This document shows positions 50,158 through 57,163 of a stretch of 64,000 nt of DNA, piece after piece (the first letter of the stretch is position 1; every line of letters begins with the position of its first letter). The stretch is from contig NZ_CP080531.1 of the NCBI RefSeq assembly GCF_024746835.1, positions 6,406,001 to 6,470,000 on the forward strand. Reading direction: 5' to 3'. The stretch comes from Mesorhizobium sp. AR02 (GTDB lineage Bacteria; Pseudomonadota; Alphaproteobacteria; Rhizobiales; Rhizobiaceae). Under the pieces are notes generated by a model, which worked only from the letters and a program-made list of their open reading frames with translations, did not search any database and was not told where the DNA came from. The translations under genes and the position numbers were made by a program.

Positions 50158-50207
50158 TGATCCCACGTCCTTCATTGATCCCACGCTCTTCACTGATCCA
50201 TGTCCTT
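50155..50207 (-). repeat. Tandem 18-bp repeat carrying ribosome-binding site and start codon
   Basis: Three units: 50155-50172, 50173-50190 and a degenerate one at 50191-50207. On the coding strand each unit reads close to AAGGACGTGGGATCAATG, that is, ribosome-binding site, spacer and start. The two intact units are in frame with each other. Confidence 0.8.
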
Positions 50208-50504
50208 CAAAACCGTCTTCAGCCTTTCGATGCGCTCCGGCCAGAAGGTCCGGTAGCGTTCGATCCAGGAGAGCAGCGGGGCAAGCCCCTGCGGGTCGGC
50301 ACGGTAGTAGGCGTTGCGGCCGGCCCGGCGCTCGACCACCAGGCCGGCGCCACGCAGCACCGCCAGATGCTGCGACACCGCCGGCTGCGATACTGTCAGG
50401 CCGCTGCGCAATTCCGACACGCTCATCTCGCTTGCGGCGAGACGCTCGAAGACGGCACGGCGCGTCGGGTCGGCCAAGGCGCGGAAAATCTCTGCTTCGA
50501 TCAT
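50190..50504 (-). CDS. ArsR-family transcriptional regulator
   Basis: A 104-residue winged-helix repressor. EIFRALADPTRRAVFERL is the typical start, and the recognition region is SELRSGLTVSQPAVSQHLAVL. It has no Cys metal site, so it is probably of the non-metal type that pairs with SRPBCC proteins. It runs into the SRPBCC gene through the 18-bp tandem repeat. Confidence 0.88.
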   Translation of the reverse strand: MIEAEIFRALADPTRRAVFERLAASEMSVSELRSGLTVSQPAVSQHLAVLRGAGLVVERRAGRNAYYRADPQGLAPLLSWIERYRTFWPERIERLKTVLKDMDQ

Positions 50505-50614
50505 GACAAAAGCATAAGTTGATACTTATCGATTTGGCAAGCGCTGTTTTGAAACCCATATGATGGACTCGGGCATTGCTGCCATTCCTTGACAATCAGC
50601 AGCAGTGCATATAG

Positions 50615-50629
50615 GAACGAAAAGGGAAC
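50615..50629 (+). promoter_or_regulatory. SOS (LexA) box upstream of ssb
   Basis: GAAC-GAAAAGG-GAAC is a perfect GTTC-N7-GTTC site on the other strand. It lies 100 bases before the ssb ATG. Confidence 0.8.
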
Positions 50630-50728
50630 AAAAACCTTGTGGGAAAAGCCAGCCTTAGCAGGCGGCTGACGTCGGCAGCCTGTAAGGTGCTGCGACAAAA
50701 ATTTGTTTCGGATGAGCGGAGAAATATC

Positions 50729-51250
50729 ATGGCGGGTAGCGTCAACAAGGTCATTCTGGTCGGCAATCTCGGCGCGGACCCTGAAATCCGCCGCCTGAAC
50801 TCGGGCGAGCCGGTCGTCAACATCCGCATCGCCACGTCGGAAAGCTGGCGCGACAAGAATTCGGGCGAGCGCAAGGAAAAGACCGAGTGGCACAACGTCG
50901 TCATCTTCAATGAGGGCATCGCCAAGGTGGCCGAGCAGTATCTGAAGAAGGGCATGAAGGTCTATGTCGAGGGTCAGTTGCAGACCCGCAAATGGCAGGA
51001 CCAGACCGGCGCCGACAAGTACACGACGGAAGTCGTGCTGCAGAAATTCCGCGGCGAGCTGCAGATGCTCGACGCGCGCGGCCAGGGTGAGGGCGGCCAG
51101 GTCGGCGGCTATTCCGGTGGCGGCAGCAGCCGCGGTTCCGATTTCGGCCAGTCCAGCCCGACCGAAAGCTTCAACCGTGGCGGCGGTGCTCCCAGGGGCG
51201 GCGGTGGCGGCGGTTCGTCGCGCGAACTGGACGACGAAATCCCGTTCTGA
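50729..51250 (+). CDS. ssb: Single-stranded DNA-binding protein
   Basis: A 173-residue protein. The OB fold occupies residues 1-112 ([39 protein letters not shown]). A Gly/Ser-rich linker follows, and the tip is DDEIPF, which binds repair and replication enzymes. ATG 50729 follows GGAGA. The SOS box upstream suggests induction by DNA damage. A terminator follows. Confidence 0.96.
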   Translation: MAGSVNKVILVGNLGADPEIRRLNSGEPVVNIRIATSESWRDKNSGERKEKTEWHNVVIFNEGIAKVAEQYLKKGMKVYVEGQLQTRKWQDQTGADKYTTEVVLQKFRGELQMLDARGQGEGGQVGGYSGGGSSRGSDFGQSSPTESFNRGGGAPRGGGGGGSSRELDDEIPF

Positions 51251-51292
51251 TCGAAAGCAACACCCAGCGGCTGATGTCGCGCGATCGATATA

Positions 51293-51325
51293 CCCCGAGA
51301 GTCCTGCATGGGCTTTCGGGGTTTT
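51293..51325 (+). terminator. Rho-independent terminator of ssb
   Basis: A 9-bp stem CCCCGAGAG / CTTTCGGGG (one G-T pair) followed by TTTT. Confidence 0.8.
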
Positions 51326-51381
51326 GCATTGTCGAATTGGCCTGACGGCAGGCGCGATCAAAGGACTGAAAGGACAGGACG

Positions 51382-51807
51382 ATGAAGGCACGGGTAAAAT
51401 GGGTCGAAGAGCGCACCTTCGTCGGCGAGTCCGGCAGCGGTCATAAGGTGGTGTTGGGAACCGCGTTCGGCCCGGAAGGCAAGACCCCGGGCCCGAGCCC
51501 GATGGAACTGGTGCTGATCGGCACCGGCGGCTGTTCGGCCTATGATGTGGTGCATATCCTCGAAAAAGGACGCGAGGCGGTCGAGGACTGCGTGGTCGAA
51601 CTCGACGCCGACCGGGCCGAGACCGAGCCAAAGGTGTTTACGCGCATCCATATGCATTTCATCGTCAAGGGCAGGGCGCTCTCGCCCGACAAGGTCAAGC
51701 GGGCGATCGACCTGTCGATCGAAAAATACTGCTCGGCCTCCGCCATGATGGCCAAGACGGCCACGATCACGCATGATTTTGAAGTGGTAGACACGGCGGC
51801 GAAGTAG
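51382..51807 (+). CDS. OsmC-family protein
   Basis: A 141-residue protein of the OsmC/Ohr superfamily, closest in form to the YhfA group. The two conserved Cys lie in GTGGCSAYDV and EKYCSASAMM and could act in peroxide reduction. Its stop codon lies in the first unit of an octanucleotide array. Confidence 0.87.
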   Translation: MKARVKWVEERTFVGESGSGHKVVLGTAFGPEGKTPGPSPMELVLIGTGGCSAYDVVHILEKGREAVEDCVVELDADRAETEPKVFTRIHMHFIVKGRALSPDKVKRAIDLSIEKYCSASAMMAKTATITHDFEVVDTAAK

Positions 51808-51906
51808 GGCAGTAGGGCAGTAGGGCAGTAGGGCAGTAGGGCAGTAGGGCAGTAGGGCAGTAGGGCAGTAGGGCAGTAGGGCAGTAGGGCAGTAGGGCAG
51901 TAGGGA
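51804..51906. repeat. Octanucleotide tandem array, about 13 copies
   Basis: GTAGGGCA repeats without error for 103 bases between the end of osmC and the end of marC. It lies downstream of both convergent genes and contains the osmC stop. Confidence 0.95.
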
Positions 51907-51913
51907 CTGCCGT

Positions 51914-52543
51914 TCACCCGGCCATCAATGCCTTGATGCCATCCGCCACGAACTGCACAGCGAGTGCGGCCAGGATGACGCCGAGCAGGCGGGTCAGGAT
52001 CGAGCGGCCGGTCTGACCGAGGATGCGGTCGATGCGCTCCGACAGCACGAACACCAGATAGGTGATGGCGAGGCAGACGAAGATGATGCCGACGAGTGCG
52101 GCCTGTGCCGCAAAACCCTGAAACGAGCCGGAAAGCAGCACTGTCGCCGAAATCGCGCCGGGACCTGCAATCAGCGGAATCGCCAGCGGGAAGGCGGCGA
52201 TGTTGTGGATCATGTCCTTGGTGATGGCGACGTCGCCGATCTTCTCCTTGCGGTCCTGGCGGCGCTCGAAGACCATTTCGAAGGCGATGAAGAACAGCAA
52301 AAAGCCGCCGGCGACGCGGAAGGCCGGCAGCGTGATGCCGAACACCGACAGGATCGAGGCGCCAGCCACCGCGAACAGCGCCATCACCAGGAAGCCGATG
52401 ATCGAGGCACGCACCGAGACCTGCTGGCGCTCCTCGCGGTTCATGCCGCGTGTCACGGCGAGGAACAATGGCGCCAGGCCGGGGGGATCGATGGTCACGA
52501 GAATGGTGACGAAGGCATTGAACAGGCTGTCGAAACTCGGCAT
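51914..52543 (-). CDS. MarC-family membrane protein
   Basis: A 209-residue inner-membrane protein with about six helices. FVTILVTIDPPGLAPLFLAVTRGM at the N-terminus and AFPLAIPLIAGPGAISATVLL are family blocks. Despite the name, MarC is not shown to export drugs, and its function is unknown. GGAGGGG precedes the ATG. Confidence 0.88.
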   Translation of the reverse strand: MPSFDSLFNAFVTILVTIDPPGLAPLFLAVTRGMNREERQQVSVRASIIGFLVMALFAVAGASILSVFGITLPAFRVAGGFLLFFIAFEMVFERRQDRKEKIGDVAITKDMIHNIAAFPLAIPLIAGPGAISATVLLSGSFQGFAAQAALVGIIFVCLAITYLVFVLSERIDRILGQTGRSILTRLLGVILAALAVQFVADGIKALMAG

Positions 52544-52576
52544 CGCTGACCCCTCCCACCGGGCCGAGCCCGCATT

Positions 52577-52678
52577 AGAGCGGTCCGGCGTTTCACGGAA
52601 ACGCCGGACCGCTCTATCTCCTTGTTTTGACGCAATTCCGGACGGAAAACCGTTTCACACTTTTCCTGGAATTGCTTT
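52577..52678. repeat. Double-palindrome dispersed repeat, type 1, copy 2
   Basis: It begins with a perfect inverted repeat of 18 bases per arm (AGAGCGGTCCGGCGTTTC, spacer ACG), 52577-52615. TTGTTTTGACGCAATTCCGG follows, and it ends CACTTTTCCTGGAATTGCTT. It shares layout and blocks with 15160-15283. Confidence 0.85.
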
Positions 52679-52748
52679 GGGACATTGGTAGAGCAAAGCC
52701 CGGTCGGTGGGAACTGTCAGGACAGGGAAACTGCAGAGCTCGACTGGG

Positions 52749-53126
52749 TTAGCCGGCAGCGCCGCAATAGGCCTCGAGACGATAGCCATCCGGGTCCACG
52801 ACAAAGGCAGCGTAATAGTTTTCGCCATAGTCGGCGCGCAGGCCCGGCTTGCCATTGTCGCTGCCGCCTTCGCGCAAGGCTGCGGCATGGAAGGCATCGA
52901 CACTGTCCCGCATCGAGGCGGCGAAGCAGAAATGCAGGCCGGATTTTTCGTCCGCCGGCACCGGCCGCACCGCCTCATTGACCCATAGCGCGACGCTTTG
53001 CGCGCCATAGCCGAGCGAACCCGGTGACTGGCTGAGGCAGGCATAACCGAGCGGCTGCAGCGCGGCGTCATAGAAGCGCTTCGAGGCGTCGGCGTCGCGG
53101 ACGCCGATCGAGATATGATCGAACAT
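52749..53126 (-). CDS. VOC-family protein
   Basis: 125 residues of the glyoxalase/bleomycin-resistance fold. MFDHISIGVRDADASKRFYD starts it, and FVVDPDGYRLEAYC ends it. ATG 53126 follows GGAG. The gene upstream (53159-53689) runs in the same direction 32 bases before it. Reaction unknown. Confidence 0.84.
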   Translation of the reverse strand: MFDHISIGVRDADASKRFYDAALQPLGYACLSQSPGSLGYGAQSVALWVNEAVRPVPADEKSGLHFCFAASMRDSVDAFHAAALREGGSDNGKPGLRADYGENYYAAFVVDPDGYRLEAYCGAAG

Positions 53127-53158
53127 GGTTTTCTCCATTGTTACAGAGGGTTGCTGCA

Positions 53159-53689
53159 TCACGCTGTTGTCGCTCGCCGCGCCAGGAACTCGACTTCGAG
53201 CCGCCATGTCGCGCCATTGTCGTGCGAGCGCTCGCCGAGCCAGCGGAAAGAATTTTCGGTGATCCGCGAAAAACTCCAGCGCACCGAAGAGCCGGTGCCG
53301 TCTGCGCCGACCTGCACGATGGTGTCGCCCTCGGCGCGGCCGAGCTGGCGGCTGAAGTACTGGTTGCGCGGATCGCTCCAGAAAATGTGCCAGGCGTCCG
53401 CGCCGGGATCATAGACCCGCAGCGTCGTTCCGTAGAAAGTCCATTTGCCCAGGGAAGGCTGGTCACCTGCGTTCCGCGCGGGTAGGATCCACACGTCCTG
53501 GATGGCGCGGCCTTCCAGCACCCAGCCGAAATGCACCTCGCCACGCCCGGTCAGCACGGTGCCATCCTCAAGGTGGCGCGAGGCGTCGAAAGTCCAAGCG
53601 CCGACGAAGCGGCCGTAAAGGTTCAGTTTTTCAGCAAGCCCGCCGATCGGTCCGGGACTGTGCAAGGCTTCGGCAAAGGGGTCGAACAT
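53159..53689 (-). CDS. Conserved hypothetical protein, lipocalin-like
   Basis: 176 residues. Alternating strands with GRFVGAWTFDASRHLEDG, GEVHFGWVLEGRAIQDVWILP and GERSHDNGATWRLEVEFLARR look like the beta-barrel of DUF1579-type proteins. No signal peptide is present. It is probably cotranscribed with the VOC gene and divergent from an AraC regulator 85 bases away, which may control it. Confidence 0.7.
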   Translation of the reverse strand: MFDPFAEALHSPGPIGGLAEKLNLYGRFVGAWTFDASRHLEDGTVLTGRGEVHFGWVLEGRAIQDVWILPARNAGDQPSLGKWTFYGTTLRVYDPGADAWHIFWSDPRNQYFSRQLGRAEGDTIVQVGADGTGSSVRWSFSRITENSFRWLGERSHDNGATWRLEVEFLARRATTA

Positions 53690-53774
53690 GGCGGCGATCT
53701 CTTTCTGTCAGGAGACCGGGAGGAGTAGGCGCTGACGGGGTTCTGGGCTTGGGAAAAATTGCTATATTTCGGCT

Positions 53775-54668
53775 ATGACAGCGACGACCCGCACTCTCGC
53801 ATCTGGATCCGGCTGGCACGTGGCGGATGTGATCTGCACGGCCGGTGCGGGCGACCGGCCGTTCGAGGAGGCCCACCAGGATTTCTGCATTGCTGCGGTG
53901 ACCAGCGGCACGTTCCGTTACCGCGCGCAGCAAGGTACGGTGATGCTGGCGCCGGGCGCGCTCCTGCTCGGCAATTCCGGCACCTGCTACGAATGCGGGC
54001 ACGAGCATGGCAGCGGCGACCGTTGCCTCTCGTTTCATTTTGGACCGGCCTACATGGAACGGATTGTCGCCGGCGTGCCGGGCGCCAGGACGCTCACCTT
54101 CGAGGCGCCGCGCCTGCCGCCCTTGCCGGCCCTGGCGTCGCTGCTGGCAGAAGCGGAAGCCGCGCGCGAAATGGCTGACAAGGATGCTTTCGAGGAACTT
54201 TCCCTGCGCATTGCGGGTGCGGCCATGGCCACGGTTTGCGGCGCTGCGCCTGCCAGGCGCGCGCCGAGCCGTCGCGATCAGAAGCGTGTGGCGGAAGCGG
54301 TGCGGCGGATCGAACTGGATGCCGACGGGCCGGTTTCGCTGTCGGCACTGGCGGATGAGACGGCGACCAGCCCCTATCATTTCCTGCGCATTTTCCGGCA
54401 GGTCGCCGGCATGACGCCCTACCAGTTCCTGCTCAAGACCCGGTTGCACCGGGCAGCGGTGCGGTTGCGCCTGTCGGACGATGCGATCTCGGCGATCGCG
54501 TTCGAGGCTGGCTTCAACGATCTGTCGACGTTCAACCGCCGGTTTCGACGCGTCATGGGCGAGACGCCAGGCGATTATCGCGCTCGCCGATCAAGTGGCC
54601 TCGGCATGCGTGTGCCTCGACAGAGACAGGCTCAATCCGAGGTCGGTCCGCACCAGCCCGGCAGATAG
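53775..54668 (+). CDS. AraC-family transcriptional regulator
   Basis: 297 residues. The N-terminal cupin-type sensor (residues 1-150) contains three Cys (GTCYECGHEHGSGDRC). The C-terminal DNA-binding domain has VSLSALADETATSPYHFLRIF and ISAIAFEAGFNDLSTFNRRF. The Cys/His cluster might bind metal or sense oxidants, but this is a guess. The 3' end overlaps the convergent ParB-like gene by 37 bases. Confidence 0.87.
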   Translation: MTATTRTLASGSGWHVADVICTAGAGDRPFEEAHQDFCIAAVTSGTFRYRAQQGTVMLAPGALLLGNSGTCYECGHEHGSGDRCLSFHFGPAYMERIVAGVPGARTLTFEAPRLPPLPALASLLAEAEAAREMADKDAFEELSLRIAGAAMATVCGAAPARRAPSRRDQKRVAEAVRRIELDADGPVSLSALADETATSPYHFLRIFRQVAGMTPYQFLLKTRLHRAAVRLRLSDDAISAIAFEAGFNDLSTFNRRFRRVMGETPGDYRARRSSGLGMRVPRQRQAQSEVGPHQPGR

Positions 54669-55255
54669 TCCGCGTTCTTGCCCTTGGCGAGCGTCAGTGC
54701 CTCTTTCATCGCCTTGTCGAAGTTCTTCGCAATCGCATTGCGGTCGATGCGCCGGCGCAGAAAATCCGCCCAGATGAATTCGCTGAACGGCGTCGTGTCC
54801 TTGGCAAAGCCGCCCATCCGGCGCAGTTCGCCCGCCATGCTCCGGTAAGGATCATCGATCAGCTCGCCGATTGTCTTCGGAATTGCCGAGTAATCGCGGC
54901 GCCGGCCGTTCTCATCGAACGGGTGCATCCAGCCTCTGTTATCGAGCACGAAAAGAAACGCGTCCTTGTCGAGCGCGGACAGGTCGCTGATCACGGTCAC
55001 AAGCACGTCCTTGACACCTTCGTCGAGCAGGGCGCGAGCGAGGTGATGGTGATCGGTGACGTAGTTGCGATTTTTGGGACCCAATACGACCGGCACCATG
55101 TGTTTGCCGAGAAAAGCGCCGGTCTTCTTCCTGGCGTCCTGCTCCCGGATCATCTGGCGCTTCAACGCAACTTCTCTCATGCCGACCGTTATCTGCGTCG
55201 GCCTCAGTTGCTCGACGGGAACCGGCGTGACAATGGGTTCTCGGGGGTCAATCAT
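54632..55255 (-). CDS. ParB-like nuclease-domain protein (ParBc_2 type)
   Basis: 207 residues. EQLRPTQITVGMREV and NYVTDHHHLARALLDEGV match the ParBc_2 fold, a ParB/sulfiredoxin-like domain. The DHHH block is the family hallmark. It is not a chromosome partition protein: it lacks the helix-turn-helix. The start overlaps the SulP stop by four bases. Function unknown. Confidence 0.8.
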   Translation of the reverse strand: MIDPREPIVTPVPVEQLRPTQITVGMREVALKRQMIREQDARKKTGAFLGKHMVPVVLGPKNRNYVTDHHHLARALLDEGVKDVLVTVISDLSALDKDAFLFVLDNRGWMHPFDENGRRRDYSAIPKTIGELIDDPYRSMAGELRRMGGFAKDTTPFSEFIWADFLRRRIDRNAIAKNFDKAMKEALTLAKGKNADYLPGWCGPTSD

Positions 55256-56988
55256 GGCACTCCATCCTGTTCTTGCTGCTGCTGTTTCCCGGGACCAAGT
55301 GATTTAATCGCGGCATCGACACTGTGAAAGATCCGCTGCGGGCCGATGAGGTCGGCAATGCCGAACCGCGCCAGAGCCGCCTGTGCACGCAGCGATTCCA
55401 GCCGCGCTATGGCAAAGACTGCGCCTGCCTTGCGGCAATGAAGGATGGTGTCGATCAGGGCCTGCGCGGCGGTGTAATCGATTTCGACGATGTTGCTGGC
55501 CTCCAGCACGACCAGTTTCACGGTTTCGTTCCTGGCGTCGATGAGATCGCAAAGCCCGCGCTTGAAGCGGTCGGCATTGACGAAGGACAACGGCGCCTGA
55601 AAGGCCGCCACCAGCACGCCTGGGAGTTGTTCGCCGGCTGTTGGCTTGCCCGGCGGCCACCACACAGAAGTGCCTGGTACCTGTTCGAGCTCGATCGGCA
55701 GCGTGCGGGTCGCGCTCCAGATCCCGTGCAGCAGCGACAGGCCGATGCCCACCGCCACGCCGGTCTCGATCGGCAGCACGACGATTGCCGCCATGGTGAC
55801 CAGGATCAACATGAATTCGACAGGCGCCTGCTGGTAGACACTGGCGAATACCTTCCAGCGCAGAATGTGCTGGGCAACGAACATCAGAACACCGGCAAGG
55901 GCGGCCTGCGGAACATTGGCGAGCAGACCGCCGCCAAAGGCGCCGAGCGCCAGCACGATGGCCGCGGCAATGAGACCGGACAGTTGCGAGCGGCCGCCCG
56001 ACTGGGAGACGATTGCGGTGCGCGGCGGGCTGGCATTGACGGCAAAGGCGCCCAACAGTCCGGCCGCAATGCTGCCGGCGCCAACGCCGACGAAGTCGCG
56101 GTTGACATCGGGGTCGCCCTGTTGCGGCACGAAGGAGCGCGAGGTCGCCGCCGTCTGAACCATGACGACGATCGAAATCAGCAACGCCAGCGGAACCAGC
56201 GCCTGCACGTCATCGAGGCCGGCCTCCGGCAGGTAGGCTCGCGGCAGGCCGTTTGGCAAGGCGCCGAGCACTTCGACGCCGCGATCCCTGAGGCCGAAGA
56301 CGACGACAGCAAGCGTGGCAAGCACCATGCCGATCAAGGCGCCGGGGATGCGGGCGCTGATCCATTCCGAACAGAACACGATCGCGAACACGCCGAGGCC
56401 GAGCCCGAGGCTCCAGGGGTTGGTCAGGTGGAGACTGCCGGCGATCTCACTGATACGTCGCAAGGTTTCGCCGCTTTCGGAAGGCAGGCCAAGCAGTCCG
56501 GGCATTTGCGAAACAATGATGTGGACGGCAATGCCGGCCAGGAAGCCTGTCGTAACCGGAACCGATAAGAGATCGGCGATCCAGCCGAGGCGAAAGACGC
56601 CGCTGAGCGTCACGATCAGCCCGACCATCAATGCCAGCATGGCCGCCAGCGCCAGATAATGCGGCGAGCCGGATGTGGCAAGCAGCGCCAAGCTGCCGGC
56701 GAACAGCGGCGTGATGGTCGAATCCGCACCGGCCGAGAGATGGCGATTGGCACCAAACAGGGCGAACGCCACCGAACCGGCAACAAAAGCGAAGAAGCCG
56801 ACCTCCGGAGCAAAGCCGCCGAGTCGGGCCGTTGCCATCTGCTCGGGAATGGCGATCGCCGCCAGTGTCAGACCGGCGATCAGGTCACCATTGAGATCCC
56901 GGGGCTGCCAGCCGCTCAACGCCCGCAAGGGCAGCCACGAGCGCCAATTCACGATGCTCGCGGCTTTTGCCTGGGGAATTTGGTCCAT
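55252..56988 (-). CDS. SulP-family inorganic anion transporter
   Basis: A 578-residue membrane protein of the SLC26A/SulP family. The start block DLIAGLTLAAIAIPEQMATARLGG and a core of about 12-14 helices are followed by a C-terminal STAS domain (residues of about 440-560, VLEASNIVEIDYTAAQALID). Likely substrates are sulfate or bicarbonate, not told by sequence. It is translationally coupled to the ParB-like gene. Confidence 0.9.
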   Translation of the reverse strand: MDQIPQAKAASIVNWRSWLPLRALSGWQPRDLNGDLIAGLTLAAIAIPEQMATARLGGFAPEVGFFAFVAGSVAFALFGANRHLSAGADSTITPLFAGSLALLATSGSPHYLALAAMLALMVGLIVTLSGVFRLGWIADLLSVPVTTGFLAGIAVHIIVSQMPGLLGLPSESGETLRRISEIAGSLHLTNPWSLGLGLGVFAIVFCSEWISARIPGALIGMVLATLAVVVFGLRDRGVEVLGALPNGLPRAYLPEAGLDDVQALVPLALLISIVVMVQTAATSRSFVPQQGDPDVNRDFVGVGAGSIAAGLLGAFAVNASPPRTAIVSQSGGRSQLSGLIAAAIVLALGAFGGGLLANVPQAALAGVLMFVAQHILRWKVFASVYQQAPVEFMLILVTMAAIVVLPIETGVAVGIGLSLLHGIWSATRTLPIELEQVPGTSVWWPPGKPTAGEQLPGVLVAAFQAPLSFVNADRFKRGLCDLIDARNETVKLVVLEASNIVEIDYTAAQALIDTILHCRKAGAVFAIARLESLRAQAALARFGIADLIGPQRIFHSVDAAIKSLGPGKQQQQEQDGVP

Positions 56989-57097
56989 TGCCGGCTTTTG
57001 CCTTGGTGGCGGCGAAAAGCGTGATGGCCATATCGTCGCAATCAGCGGTATCCTTTTGAAATTACCACCAAAAATGACACTGGAAAAGTGCCGCGAA

Positions 57098-57127
57098 CAT
57101 TGGAGTTTCGGCCGTGCTTCCTATATA
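57098..57127 (+). promoter_or_regulatory. Possible sigma-70 promoter of gyrA
   Basis: CTATAT (57121) resembles the -10 used in rhizobia, with TTGGAG about 16 bases upstream as a weak -35. It lies within the 175-base SulP-gyrA gap, about 38 bases before the gyrA start. Confidence 0.35.
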
Positions 57128-57163
57128 AGCGGTCAGTGATTCCTGATTAGATTGTGATCCGAT

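Noticed and set aside
51804..51906. CRISPR-like array
   Set aside because: The units are 8 bp head-to-tail with no spacers, so it is a microsatellite.
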